Assembly (NCBI RefSeq): GCF_036174265.1
Contig: NZ_CP108055.1
Coordinates: 7,316,001-7,380,000, forward strand
From: Streptomyces sp. NBC_00285
GTDB taxonomy: Bacteria > Actinomycetota > Actinomycetes > Streptomycetales > Streptomycetaceae
Length of the DNA: 64,000 bases
Direction: 5' to 3'
The position numbers and the translations under genes are program-made. The notes beneath the pieces were generated by a model that was not told where the DNA came from, did not search any database, and worked only from the letters and a program-made list of their open reading frames with translations. Below are positions 43,516 through 53,004 of this stretch, piece after piece (position 1 is the first letter of the stretch; every line of letters starts with the position of its first letter).

Positions 43516-44472
43516 TCAGTTCCCCTTCCAGCCGTCGCCCCAGGCCTGTTGCTGCCCGGGCGGCGTGTCGCTGTGTGCGTGGTACTCGACCGACTCCGCG
43601 GTCAGCTGCATGAACGCCTCCTCCAGGGAGGCCTGTTGGGGGCTCAGCTCGTGCAGCACGAGCTGGTGCTGGGCGGCCAGCTCGCCGATGTGCTCCGACT
43701 TGCTGCCGTCCACCTCCAGCGTGCCGTTGCCGGTCTCCACGACGGTGACCCCGGCCGCGTGCAGCACGTCGAGCAGCCGCTCGCGCTGCGGGGTGCGGAT
43801 ACGGACGTAGGACCGCGAGTTCTGCGCGATGAAGTCGGCCATGGAGGTGTCCGCGAGCAGCCGCCCCTGGCCGATGACGACGAGGTGGTCCGCGGTCAGC
43901 GCCATCTCGCTCATGAGGTGGCTCGACACGAACACCGTCCGCCCCTGCGTGGCCAGCGACTTCATCAGGTTGCGGATCCAGTGGATGCCCTCGGGGTCCA
44001 GTCCGTTGACCGGCTCGTCGAACATCAGGATCCGGGGGTCGCCGAGCAGTGCGCCCGCGATGCCGAGCCGCTGGCCCATGCCGAGCGAGAAGCCCTTGGC
44101 CTTCTTCCTGGCGACGGCGGTGAGACCCACGGTGTCGAGGACCTCGTGAACCCTTTTACGGGGGATCCCGTTGCTCTGCGCGAGACACAGCAGATGGTTG
44201 AAGGCACTGCGCCCGCCGTGCATGGCCTTGGCGTCCAGCAGGGCGCCGATGTACGTCAGCGGGTCCTTGAGCTGGTCGTAGTGCTTGCCGTCGATACGGA
44301 CGTCCCCGGCGGTCGGCCGGTCCAGGCCCAGCATCATGCGCATGGTGGTCGACTTGCCGGCACCGTTGGGACCGAGGAAGCCCGTGACGATGCCCGGTCT
44401 GACGGCGAAGGTCAGGTTGTTGACCGCCACCTTCTCGCCGTACCGCTTGGTCAGCCCCTCGAGCTCGATCAT
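43516..44472 (-). CDS. ABC exporter ATPase (system 2)
   Basis: A 318-aa ATPase. Walker A is GPNGAGKST, signature GFSLGMGQRLGIAGALLGD, Walker B ILMFDEPVNGLDPEG and switch VFVSSHLMSEM. ATG 44472 starts MIELEGLTKRYGEKV. It lacks the long Pro-rich tail of its paralogue. It heads the four-gene ABC cluster. Confidence 0.93.
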   Translation of the reverse strand: MIELEGLTKRYGEKVAVNNLTFAVRPGIVTGFLGPNGAGKSTTMRMMLGLDRPTAGDVRIDGKHYDQLKDPLTYIGALLDAKAMHGGRSAFNHLLCLAQSNGIPRKRVHEVLDTVGLTAVARKKAKGFSLGMGQRLGIAGALLGDPRILMFDEPVNGLDPEGIHWIRNLMKSLATQGRTVFVSSHLMSEMALTADHLVVIGQGRLLADTSMADFIAQNSRSYVRIRTPQRERLLDVLHAAGVTVVETGNGTLEVDGSKSEHIGELAAQHQLVLHELSPQQASLEEAFMQLTAESVEYHAHSDTPPGQQQAWGDGWKGN

Positions 44473-44833
44473 GCCGACCACGCTAGGGGCGCGCTCCCAC
44501 GAATGCCACTCCGATGGGCAAACGGAAACCGACGAGCACGGCAAGGAACGTGAAACCCGTGGACCGGACGACGGCGCACGGGAAACCGCCATGGCCGAAA
44601 GGGGCCAGGAGATCCGTGATGCCGAGGAGGCCGCCGAGTTGCCGCACGCTCGGGAGGGCGGAGGGCAGGGCCTCAGCGCCATCGGCAACAAGCCCACTAG
44701 GACGACCGGGCGGGGACCCGAAGGGTCGGTGAGCGGTCCCGCTGCCCGGGACAGTGCGCTGCCGCGGTTCCGCTCGCGCCAGAGGCCCGCACCTTCGGGG
44801 GAGACGGTGCGGGCCTCTGGAACGCGCTACTGA
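44473..44833. other. Intergenic stretch between the ABC cluster and filP
   Basis: 361 bp with no supported gene. It should hold the ABC promoter near 44480-44530 and the filP terminator at its right end (44779-44820). Confidence 0.6.
44779..44820 (-). terminator. filP terminator
   Basis: A 15-bp perfect stem CCAGAGGCCCGCACC / GGTGCGGGCCTCTGG with a 12-nt loop, 14 bp after the filP stop. Confidence 0.85.
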
Positions 44834-45769
44834 CTAGCGGGACTGCTGAGCCGGAACTCCACGGGAGATCGGCTCGTCCTCGACCGGGGAGCTCGCGGCG
44901 GCCACCGCGGCACCCGTGAGCGTGGCGAGCATCTCGCGGACGTTCGTCAGCTGAGCGTTGATCGAGTCGCGACGGTTCGTCAGAGCCGCCAGCTCGCGCT
45001 CGGATTCCGAACGGATGCGGTCCGCCTTGGCGTTGGCGTCGGCCACGATGTCCTCGGCCTGGCGCTGCGCGGTCTCCACCGTCTGGCGGGCGCGACGCTC
45101 GGCGTCGGTGCGCAGCTTCTCGGCCTCCAGGCGCAGCTGCTCCGCCCGGTGCTCGATCTCCGCGAGGCGCTTCTCCGCCTTCTGCTGACGGGACGCCAGG
45201 TCGCGCTCGGACTGCTCCCGGCGCTTGGCGAGGTTCGTCTCGAAGTCGGCGGCGGCCTGCGCGGCCTTGGCGCGGGTCTCCTCGAAGAGGGCGTCAGCCT
45301 CCTCACGCTTCTGCTGCGCGTCCTTCTGCGCCTCCTGGCGCAGCTGGGAGGAGTCGCTCTTGGCCTTCTCGACGATCCGGACGCCTTCGTCCTCGGCCTT
45401 GGACTTGCGCTCCGCAGAGAACGATTCTGCGTCGTTGCGGACCTGCTGGGCCGCCGACTCGGCGAGCTCACGGTGCTGCTCGGCCGCGCGACGGGCCTCC
45501 TCGCGCAGGTCCTTGGCCTCCTCCTCGGCGAGGCGGAGGATCTTCTCGACACGCGCGCCAAGGCCGGCGTACGACGGCTCTGCGTCGGAAACCTGGGCCT
45601 GGGCGTTCTGCGTCTCGAGGTGGAGCTCCTCGATGCGCTTTTCCAGGGCGGTGATGCGGGAGAGAGCGCTGTCACGGTCGGAGACGAGCTTGGAGATCCG
45701 TTCGTCCACCTGAGCGCGGTCGTACCCACGCCGCACTAGCTCGAAGCCGTAGGGGGAAGTGTCGCTCAT
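44834..45769 (-). CDS. filP: Coiled-coil cytoskeletal protein FilP
   Basis: A 311-aa coiled-coil protein that in S. coelicolor forms filaments supporting hyphal tips, working with Scy and DivIVA. The N-terminal part MSDTSPYGFELVRRGYDRAQ includes the DivIVA/FilP-like GYDRAQVDERI segment. Heptad-rich coiled coil follows from residue about 25 to 280, and a short acidic tail ends it. Its place just downstream of scy matches the known SCO5396-SCO5397 order. Confidence 0.93.
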   Translation of the reverse strand: MSDTSPYGFELVRRGYDRAQVDERISKLVSDRDSALSRITALEKRIEELHLETQNAQAQVSDAEPSYAGLGARVEKILRLAEEEAKDLREEARRAAEQHRELAESAAQQVRNDAESFSAERKSKAEDEGVRIVEKAKSDSSQLRQEAQKDAQQKREEADALFEETRAKAAQAAADFETNLAKRREQSERDLASRQQKAEKRLAEIEHRAEQLRLEAEKLRTDAERRARQTVETAQRQAEDIVADANAKADRIRSESERELAALTNRRDSINAQLTNVREMLATLTGAAVAAASSPVEDEPISRGVPAQQSR

Positions 45770-45951
45770 GGGGTTCCTGTCAAATGAGACCGGTGAGGTG
45801 ATAGGGGGAATCCTAGGGGCCGAAGCGGTGTGTCATCGAGCGGATACGTGTTTGATCTGGAGAATGACACCCCTTTTGAGTGGCTAACCCCGGGACGGCT
45901 TGCCAAAAACTTGGTCAAAGGCCCCAGACGGGACGGGAAGCAACCAGTCGG

Positions 45952-48900
45952 TTAGCTGTCCGAAGGCTTACCCGAACGAGGGGCGCCGACCGCTGCGCCG
46001 GCCTTGACGCCGCCGTCCTTGCCCGCCGATGGGGCCTCGAAAGACTCCAACGCCTCCAGGACGTCCTGGACACGGGAGATCTCGGTGTTGATGTCCTCGC
46101 GGCGCCGGACGAGCACCTCGAGCTCGCGCTTGCCCTCCTCGACCGTGCGCTTGGCCTCGCGGATCGCCTCGGCCTTGAGCTCCTCGGCCTCCCGGACCAG
46201 GGTGGCCTTCTTCTGCTCGGCCTCCTTGAGGAGCGCCTCGGCCTTCTTGACCGCGGCGATGCGCACCTTGCCGGCCTCCGAATTGGCCTCCGAGACCAGC
46301 TCCTTGGCCTTCGCCTGGGCCTTCGCCAGCTGCTCCTCGGACGCCTTGATGAGCGCGTCGCAGCGGTCGCCGGTCGACCTCATGGTCTCCGCGGCCTCAC
46401 GGCGGGCCCGGTCGTGCATCGCCTCGATCTCGCCCGTGAGCCGGTCGCGCAGCTCCTCCGCGCGCTCCCTTATCGCGGTGGCGTCCCGGCGGGCGCCGAC
46501 GAGCAGCTCGTCCGCGTCCGTACGGGCCTTCTCCACCGTCGAGTTGCCCTCGACCGTCGCCTGGGACACCAGCCGGTCGGCCTCCTTGCGGGCCGCGCCC
46601 ACCATGCTGTCGGCCTGCGCCTCCGCGTCCGCGGTGGCCTTGAGGGCCTGCTGCTGCGCCTCGTTGAGCAGTTTGTCCGCCTCGGCGGCGGTCTCCGTGA
46701 TGAGCGTGTCGACCTGCTCGGCCGCTTCCGAACGCCGCTTGTTGGAGTCCTTGCGCGCCTCGTCGAGGGTGCGCTCGGCCTCCGAGCGCGCGGAGTTGAC
46801 CAGCTCCTCGGCCGCGGCCGCCGCGGCCGCCTTGACCCGCTCGGACTCGTTACGGACCCGCTCCGAGTGCTGCTGTGCCTGCCCGACCGTGTCCGCAGCG
46901 TCGGCACGCAGCCGCTCCGCGTCCCCGGCGGCTTCGCCGATCAACCGCTCTGCCCGGGCGACCGATTCGGCCCGTACGCGCTCGGCTTCGGTGACCGACT
47001 CGATGCGTACCCGCTCCGCCTCGGCGACCGTCTCCGTCCGCAGCCGGTCGGTGTCGGCGATGGTCTCCTCGGTGAGCCGCTCGGCTTCGTTGCGCGCCTC
47101 GGTGATGAGGGTGTCGGCCTGCGTCGCCGCGTCCGACCGGATGCGGTTGGCGTCCTCGCGGGCGTCCGCCCGGGTGCGGGAGGCGTCCTGCTCGGCCTGC
47201 GCGGTCGCGTCCGAGGCCTCGGTGCGCGCCCGCTGGGCGTACTCGGCCGACTCCGACCTGAGCCGCTCCGCCTCCGAGATCGCCTCCGAGACGGTGCGCT
47301 CGGCCAGCGACTTGGCGGCGTCCGTCTCCTCGGCGGCCTCGCGCCGGATCCGGGCCGCGTCCTCGCTGGCCCGCTCCCGCTCGGAGTAGGCGTCCGAGCG
47401 GACCCGGTCGGCCTCCTCCTGCGCCTCCCGCCGGGTGCGGTCGGCCACGTGCTCGGCGGTGCTGCGCAGCCCGGTGATCTCCTCCTGGGCCTGCTCGTGC
47501 AGCCCGGCGACCGAATCCCGCACCTGCTGCGCGTGCTGCTCGGCGGCCGACACCATCTCGGTGGCCCGCCGGTCCGCCTCCTCGACCAGACGTACGGCCT
47601 CGGTCTGGGCCTCCTCGACCCGATTGCGGGCGGAAGCGAGGAGCTCCTCGCTCTGCTCGCGGGCCCGCTCGCGCTCCTGGTCCGCCTCCTGGCGGGCCGA
47701 GCCGAGGTACTCCTCGGCCTCGCGGCGGCGCCGGTCGGCCTCCTCCTGGGCCGCGGCCAGTGTCTCGGACGCCTCGGCGGCGAGCCGCTCGGCGGCGGCG
47801 TGCGCCTCCGCCCGGACCCGGTCCGCGGTGTCCTGCGCCTCGGTCTTCAGCCGCTCCGCCTCCGCGGCGGCCTCGGAACGCAGCCGTACGGCGACGGCCT
47901 CGCCCTCGGCGCGGGAGGCGGACGCGTCGGACGCGGCCTCGGTGCGCAGCCGGTCGGCCTCGGCCTCGGCCTGCTGCTGGAGCGAACGGATCCGCTCGGC
48001 GGCCTCGCCGCGCAGCCGGTCGGTCTCCTCGGCGGCCTCACGGCGGATCCGCCCGGCCTCTTCACGGGCCTCGGTGAGGGCCTGCTCGGCGGCGGCGAGG
48101 CGTTCCTCGGCGTCGGTGTGCAGCCGGGTCAGTTCATCGGCGGCCTCGGTGCGGCGGACCTCTATGGCCCGCTCGGTCTCCTCGTGCAGCTCAAGGGCGG
48201 CCCGCTCGGCGTCGGCCTTGATGCCCTCGGCCTGCTCGGCGACCTCCTCGCGGTGCCGCTCCGCCTCCTGGCGGGTGCGCTGAAGGGTCTCCTCGGCCTG
48301 CCGGCGCAGCGTGGTGGCGCGCTCGATGGCCTCGGTACGGACCTTCTCGCTGTCCGTGGTCGCGGTCTGGCGCAGCTCGTCGGCGTCCGCCTTGGCCTTG
48401 GAGAGCAGCTCCTCGGCGGTCTTGGCGGCCTCCTCGATCTGCTGGACGGCCTCCTTGCGGGCCTCCGCGCGGATCTTCTCGCCCTCGGCGACCGCGTCGG
48501 CGCGCAGCTGCTCGGCCTCGCCGCGCAGCCGACGGGCCTCCTCCTGGAGCTCGACCGTCTTGGCCCGGTACTCCTTGGTGTCGTCCTTCGCCGAACCCTT
48601 GAGCTGTTCGGCGATGTCGTGCGCCTCGGCCCGCAGCCGGTCCGCCTCGGTCTCCGCCTCGTGGCGGATCCGCTCGGCTTCCTCGGCGGCGGCCTTGGTG
48701 GTGTTGCGCGCGTCCTCCTGAGCCTTGTTGAGGACGTCCTCGGCGGTCTTGGCCGCCTTGGACAGCTGGGTCGCGCTCTCCTCGGCGGTGAGACTGCGGG
48801 CCTTCTCGGAGGCCTCGGCGGTGATCTTCTCGGCCTCGGCGCGGGCGTCCGCGACGATCTGCTCGGCGGTCGCCTTCGTCGCCTCGGCCTCCTGGCTGGC

Positions 48901-49863
48901 CTCGGTGACGAGCCGGGCGACCTGCTCCTTGGCCGTACGCGTGCGCTGTTCGTTCGCCGACTCCGCGCTCGCCAGCGCCTTCTCGGCGGCGGCCGTGGCC
49001 TCGCTGAGCACCTTCTCGGCCTCGGCCTGCGCCTTGCGCAGCGCCTCGTCGGCCTCCGTGATGCGCTGCTCGGCGGCGCGGCTGAGCTCGGTGGCCTGAC
49101 GGCGGGCGGAGTCCGACTCGGTCGCCGTGGAGGTGCGCAGTTGCTCGGCGTGGTCGGTGGCCTCCTGGGCCTGGGTGGAGGCGGAGTCGATCAGGCGCTC
49201 GGCGTCCGTGCGGGCGCGGCGCAGGAGCTGTTCGGCCTCCGCGCGGGCCGCCTCGGCCTCGCTCGTCAGACGCTGGCGGGCCTCGGTGGCGACCCGCTCG
49301 GCCTCGGCGCGGGCGGCCGCCATGGCCTGTTCTGCCTCCGCGCGGGACTCCTCCAGGAGCCGGCGGGCCTGGGACTCGCTGCGGGCGCGCAGTTGCTCGG
49401 CCCACGCCACGTTCTCGTTGACGTGCGACTCGACGGTCTGCCGGCGCTCGGACAGCTCCTGGTCGAGCTGCTGGCGGCGGGTGACCGCCTCCTGGTGCAG
49501 CTCCGCCTGCAGGCGGGCGGCCTGCTCGGCGTGCTCCTGGAGGATGCGCTGGGTCTGGGCGCGGACCTGGCTCAGCTCGCGCTCGGCGTCCTGGCGCAAC
49601 TGGTCGGCCTGGACCTGCGCATTGCGCAGCAACTGCTCGGCCTGGTAGCCGATGTCGCCGCCGCCGAATTCGGGCCGGGACATGAGGGTGCGCCGCGCCT
49701 CGTGCAGCTTGGCGCGCAGCACCTCGACCTGGTAGCCGAGGTCCTCGGCGTGCTGGATCGCCTTTTCCCGCTCGGTCTTCAGCCGATCCATCTCGGCCTC
49801 GAACCGAGAGAGGTGGTCGACGTCAGCCGCCGGCTCTCGCTCCTGGCGTTCGTAGCCCCGCAC
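45952..49863 (-). CDS. scy: Scy, tip-organising coiled-coil scaffold
   Basis: A very long coiled-coil protein (1303 aa from GTG 49863, or 1313 from TTG 49893) that organises the polarisome at Streptomyces hyphal tips with DivIVA and FilP. After the N-terminal heptad region (HLSRFEAEMDRLKTEREKAI) the body is an extended, Ala/Glu/Arg-rich coiled coil with a long hendecad-like repeat, and the C-terminus ends GKPSDS. GTG 49863 (VRGYERQEREPAADVD) is chosen to match the known protein start. The strong base bias creates a 1494-codon antisense open frame, which is not a gene. Confidence 0.93.
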   Translation of the reverse strand: MRGYERQEREPAADVDHLSRFEAEMDRLKTEREKAIQHAEDLGYQVEVLRAKLHEARRTLMSRPEFGGGDIGYQAEQLLRNAQVQADQLRQDAERELSQVRAQTQRILQEHAEQAARLQAELHQEAVTRRQQLDQELSERRQTVESHVNENVAWAEQLRARSESQARRLLEESRAEAEQAMAAARAEAERVATEARQRLTSEAEAARAEAEQLLRRARTDAERLIDSASTQAQEATDHAEQLRTSTATESDSARRQATELSRAAEQRITEADEALRKAQAEAEKVLSEATAAAEKALASAESANEQRTRTAKEQVARLVTEASQEAEATKATAEQIVADARAEAEKITAEASEKARSLTAEESATQLSKAAKTAEDVLNKAQEDARNTTKAAAEEAERIRHEAETEADRLRAEAHDIAEQLKGSAKDDTKEYRAKTVELQEEARRLRGEAEQLRADAVAEGEKIRAEARKEAVQQIEEAAKTAEELLSKAKADADELRQTATTDSEKVRTEAIERATTLRRQAEETLQRTRQEAERHREEVAEQAEGIKADAERAALELHEETERAIEVRRTEAADELTRLHTDAEERLAAAEQALTEAREEAGRIRREAAEETDRLRGEAAERIRSLQQQAEAEADRLRTEAASDASASRAEGEAVAVRLRSEAAAEAERLKTEAQDTADRVRAEAHAAAERLAAEASETLAAAQEEADRRRREAEEYLGSARQEADQERERAREQSEELLASARNRVEEAQTEAVRLVEEADRRATEMVSAAEQHAQQVRDSVAGLHEQAQEEITGLRSTAEHVADRTRREAQEEADRVRSDAYSERERASEDAARIRREAAEETDAAKSLAERTVSEAISEAERLRSESAEYAQRARTEASDATAQAEQDASRTRADAREDANRIRSDAATQADTLITEARNEAERLTEETIADTDRLRTETVAEAERVRIESVTEAERVRAESVARAERLIGEAAGDAERLRADAADTVGQAQQHSERVRNESERVKAAAAAAAEELVNSARSEAERTLDEARKDSNKRRSEAAEQVDTLITETAAEADKLLNEAQQQALKATADAEAQADSMVGAARKEADRLVSQATVEGNSTVEKARTDADELLVGARRDATAIRERAEELRDRLTGEIEAMHDRARREAAETMRSTGDRCDALIKASEEQLAKAQAKAKELVSEANSEAGKVRIAAVKKAEALLKEAEQKKATLVREAEELKAEAIREAKRTVEEGKRELEVLVRRREDINTEISRVQDVLEALESFEAPSAGKDGGVKAGAAVGAPRSGKPSDS

Positions 49864-50093
49864 TGCGCGGTCCCATCCGTCCCCTGGTCGCAAGTCTTTC
49901 CGAACGAGCCCTGTCCATCCGCCGAACGGGGCCCCCGGGGAATGGTGTCAGATCACGGTGGAGCATGGACTGCCGCCCACTTCTCGCCCCCCGAAACCCG
50001 GACCCCGGCGCGGTTCTGCCGCCATGGGCAGGACCTGGTCGCCCTGGAAGAGCGGCGACCGCCCCCAACCCTACCGGCCCATATGTACGAGGG

Positions 50094-50534
50094 TCAGTGC
50101 TCAGGTGACTCAACAGACGCCGAAGTGACCAGTTCTGTCAGTACGCCGTGGCAATCCTTCGGGTGCAGGAAGGTGATCCGTGACCCCATGGAGCCACGTC
50201 GCGGCTCCTCGTACAGAACGCGTACGCCCTTGCCGCGGACGTCCGCGGCGTCCGCGTCCACATCCGCCGTACCGAAAGCGATGTGGTGGACGCCCTCGCC
50301 GTTCTTGTCCAGCCACTTCGCGACGGTCGAGTCGGGGCGGGTCGGCTCGAGAAGCTGCAGGTAGGAGGCGCCGCCGTCGGAGGTGTCGTTGATCTTGAGC
50401 ATGGCCTCGCGCACACCCTGCTCCTCGTTGACCTCGGAGTGGTACACCTCGAAGCCGTAGGTGGCCCGGTAGAACTCGACGGTCTTGTCGAGGTCGAAGC
50501 AGGCGATCCCGATGTGGTCGATTCGCGTCAGCAT
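50094..50534 (-). CDS. mce: Methylmalonyl-CoA epimerase
   Basis: Interconverts (2R)- and (2S)-methylmalonyl-CoA. A 146-aa VOC-fold protein starting MLTRIDHIGIACFDLDKTVE, with metal ligands in DHIGIA, YLQLLEP, GVHHIAFG and the late Glu in LTELV. It lies near meaB and, elsewhere in the genome, methylmalonyl-CoA mutase. It is divergent from the thiolase gene. Confidence 0.95.
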   Translation of the reverse strand: MLTRIDHIGIACFDLDKTVEFYRATYGFEVYHSEVNEEQGVREAMLKINDTSDGGASYLQLLEPTRPDSTVAKWLDKNGEGVHHIAFGTADVDADAADVRGKGVRVLYEEPRRGSMGSRITFLHPKDCHGVLTELVTSASVESPEH

Positions 50535-50682
50535 GGTTTCAGTGCAGCGCTCCGGAAGTGGTTACGCAACGTGCGCGCGATCACACCGACGGGCCGATGA
50601 CGGCACGGAGTGCCACTCAGTACATTCGAAGTAAACCCTCGTTCACTCCTCGGCAGTGCAGCCGGTAAGGGGATCGCACCTC

Positions 50683-51885
50683 ATGTCTGGATCGAACAGC
50701 ACCACCTCGGTGATCGTCGCGGGCGCTCGTACGCCCATGGGACGGCTGCTGGGCTCGCTGAAGTCCTTCTCCGGAGCCGACCTCGGCGGCTTCGCGATCA
50801 AGGCCGCCCTCGACCGTGCGGGAATCGGTGGCGACCAGGTGCAGTACGTCATCATGGGCCAGGTGCTCCAGGCCGGGGCGGGGCAGATCCCGGCCCGCCA
50901 GGCCGCCGTCAAGGCCGGCATCCCGATGAACGTCCCGGCGCTCACCATCAACAAGGTGTGTCTCTCGGGCCTCGACGCGATCGCGCTGGCCGACCAGCTG
51001 ATCCGCGCCGGCGAGTTCGACGTGATCGTCGCGGGCGGCCAGGAGTCCATGACCAACGCCCCGCACCTGCTGCCGAAGTCCCGCGAGGGCTTCAAGTACG
51101 GTGCGATCGAGATGCTCGACGCGATGGCTTACGACGGCCTGACCGACGCCTACGAGAACATCCCCATGGGCGAGTCCACGGAGAAGCACAACACCCGCCT
51201 CGGCATCCTGCGCCCCGAGCAGGACGAGATCGCCGCCCTGTCCCACCAGCGGGCCGCCGCCGCGCAGAAGAACGGCGTCTTCGAGGCCGAGATCACCCCG
51301 GTCGAGATCCCGCAGCGCAAGGGCGAGCCGGTCGTCTTCAGCGAGGACGAGGGCATCCGCGCCGACACCACGGCCGAGTCCCTGGGCAAGCTGCGCCCCG
51401 CGTTCACCCGCGACGGCACCATCACGGCCGGCACCTCCTCGCAGATCTCGGACGGCGCGGCGGCCGTGGTCGTGATGAGCAAGGCCAAGGCGCAGGAGCT
51501 GGGCCTGGAGTGGATCGCCGAGATCGGCGCCCACGGCAACGTGGCGGGCCCGGACAACTCCCTGCAGTCCCAGCCGTCCAACGCGATCCTGCACGCCCTC
51601 AAGAAGGACGGCCTGGAGGTCTCCGACCTCGACCTGATCGAGATCAACGAGGCCTTCGCCGCGGTCGCCGTCCAGTCAATGAAGGACCTCGGCGTATCCA
51701 CGGATCGGGTGAACGTCAACGGTGGCGCGATCGCCCTCGGCCACCCCATCGGCATGTCCGGCGCCCGGCTCGTCCTGCACCTGGCCCTGGAGCTGAAGCG
51801 CCGGGGCGGCGGTGTCGGTGCGGCCGCGCTGTGCGGCGGTGGCGGTCAGGGTGACGCGCTCGTCGTGCGGGTACCCAAGGCCTGA
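50683..51885 (+). CDS. Acetyl-CoA C-acetyltransferase (thiolase)
   Basis: Condenses two acetyl-CoA to acetoacetyl-CoA or the reverse. 400 aa, with nucleophile Cys93 in [11 protein letters not shown], the [11 protein letters not shown]is, and CGGGGQGDA with the second Cys. ATG 50683 ([20 protein letters not shown]) is used. It is followed 35 bp later by meaB. Together with the dehydrogenase at 9947 it may feed ethylmalonyl-CoA metabolism. Confidence 0.95.
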   Translation: MSGSNSTTSVIVAGARTPMGRLLGSLKSFSGADLGGFAIKAALDRAGIGGDQVQYVIMGQVLQAGAGQIPARQAAVKAGIPMNVPALTINKVCLSGLDAIALADQLIRAGEFDVIVAGGQESMTNAPHLLPKSREGFKYGAIEMLDAMAYDGLTDAYENIPMGESTEKHNTRLGILRPEQDEIAALSHQRAAAAQKNGVFEAEITPVEIPQRKGEPVVFSEDEGIRADTTAESLGKLRPAFTRDGTITAGTSSQISDGAAAVVVMSKAKAQELGLEWIAEIGAHGNVAGPDNSLQSQPSNAILHALKKDGLEVSDLDLIEINEAFAAVAVQSMKDLGVSTDRVNVNGGAIALGHPIGMSGARLVLHLALELKRRGGGVGAAALCGGGGQGDALVVRVPKA

Positions 51886-51919
51886 GCCGTCGTACGTCGT
51901 CCATGTGAACGGAGCTGTG

Positions 51920-52876
51920 ATGCAGGACGTCGCCACCCTGGTGGACCAGGCCAGGGAGGGCCGCCCGCGGGCCGTGGCCCGGCTGATCTCCCTGGTGGAG
52001 GGGGCGTCCCCGCAGCTCAGGGAGATCATGGCGGCACTGGCCCCGCTGACGGGCAACGCGTACGTGGTGGGCCTGACGGGCTCGCCCGGGGTGGGCAAGT
52101 CGACGTCCACCTCGGCCCTGGTGACCGCGTACCGCAAGCAGGACAGGCGGGTCGGCGTCCTGGCCGTCGACCCGTCCTCGCCGTTCTCGGGCGGCGCCCT
52201 GCTGGGCGACCGGGTGCGCATGTCGGACCACGCCTCCGATCCCGGCGTCTACATCCGTTCCATGGCGACCCGCGGCCACCTCGGCGGTCTCGCCCGGGCC
52301 GCCCCGCAGGCCATCCGGGTCCTGGACGCGGCCGGCTGCGACGTGATCCTGGTCGAGACGGTCGGCGTGGGCCAGTCGGAGGTCGAGGTCGCCTCCCAGG
52401 CGGACACCTCCGTGGTGCTGCTCGCCCCGGGCATGGGCGACGGCATCCAGGCCGCCAAGGCCGGAATCCTGGAGATCGGCGACGTCTACGTCGTCAACAA
52501 GGCCGACCGTGACGGCGCCGACGCGACCGCCCGCGACCTCAACCACATGCTGGGCCTGGGCGAGTCCCGCGGCCCCGGCGACTGGCGGCCGCCGATCGTC
52601 AAGACGGTCGCGAGTCGCGCCGAGGGCATCGACGAGGTCGTCGAGGCACTGGACAAGCACCGCGCGTGGATGGAGGAGCGCGGTGTCCTCACCGAGCGCC
52701 GCCGCGCCCGCGCCGCCCACGAGGTCGAGGCGATCGCCCTCACGGCCCTGCGCGCACGCATCGCGGACCTGAGCGGCGACCGGCGCCTGGGCGCGCTCGC
52801 CGCGCGGATCGTCGCCGGCGAACTGGACCCGTACCGGGCGGCCGACGAACTGGTGGAGGGGCTCACACAGGGCTGA
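51920..52876 (+). CDS. meaB: Methylmalonyl-CoA mutase-associated GTPase MeaB
   Basis: A G3E GTPase that protects and loads adenosylcobalamin into methylmalonyl-CoA mutase. 318 aa: Walker A GSPGVGKST, DPSSPFSGGALLGDRVRM (switch region), ETVGVGQSEVEVA and the base-recognition NKADRDGA. ATG 51920 starts MQDVATLVDQAREG. Probably co-transcribed with the thiolase gene; functionally linked to the epimerase and to the adenosyltransferase at 6924. Confidence 0.95.
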   Translation: MQDVATLVDQAREGRPRAVARLISLVEGASPQLREIMAALAPLTGNAYVVGLTGSPGVGKSTSTSALVTAYRKQDRRVGVLAVDPSSPFSGGALLGDRVRMSDHASDPGVYIRSMATRGHLGGLARAAPQAIRVLDAAGCDVILVETVGVGQSEVEVASQADTSVVLLAPGMGDGIQAAKAGILEIGDVYVVNKADRDGADATARDLNHMLGLGESRGPGDWRPPIVKTVASRAEGIDEVVEALDKHRAWMEERGVLTERRRARAAHEVEAIALTALRARIADLSGDRRLGALAARIVAGELDPYRAADELVEGLTQG

Positions 52877-52898
52877 GGTCCTTGGTAGGTTGACCGGC

Positions 52899-52919
52899 AT
52901 GTTCCTCTCCTTGGCATAG
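52899..52919 (+). CDS. Leader peptide MFLSLA upstream of the MFS gene
   Basis: Six codons (MFLSLA) then TAG, 85 bp before the MFS start and directly before a terminator-like hairpin. TAGGTT at 52886-52891 fits a Streptomyces -10, placing the RNA start at or next to this ATG, so it may be translated leaderless. Together with the hairpin it suggests ribosome-mediated attenuation. Confidence 0.5.
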   Translation: MFLSLA

Positions 52920-52923
52920 GGCA

Positions 52924-52979
52924 GACACCGAGCCGCGGTCCGAGCACTCCGCTCCCGTGGCTCCTCGGTGTCCCCTTTT
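52924..52979 (+). terminator. Attenuator-like hairpin before the MFS gene
   Basis: GACACCGAG (52924-52932) pairs with CTCGGTGTC (52964-52972), extended inside by CCGCGG/CCGTGG, and is followed by CCCCTTTTCC. It lies between the leader peptide and the MFS gene. Confidence 0.7.
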
Positions 52980-53004
52980 CCACCTCTTCTTCGAGGAACT
53001 CACC

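Noticed and set aside
45880..50364. A 1494-codon open frame antisense to scy
   Set aside because: It arises from the repetitive Glu/Ala/Arg codons of scy; the translation is Leu/Gly-rich nonsense with no domain or ribosome binding site.
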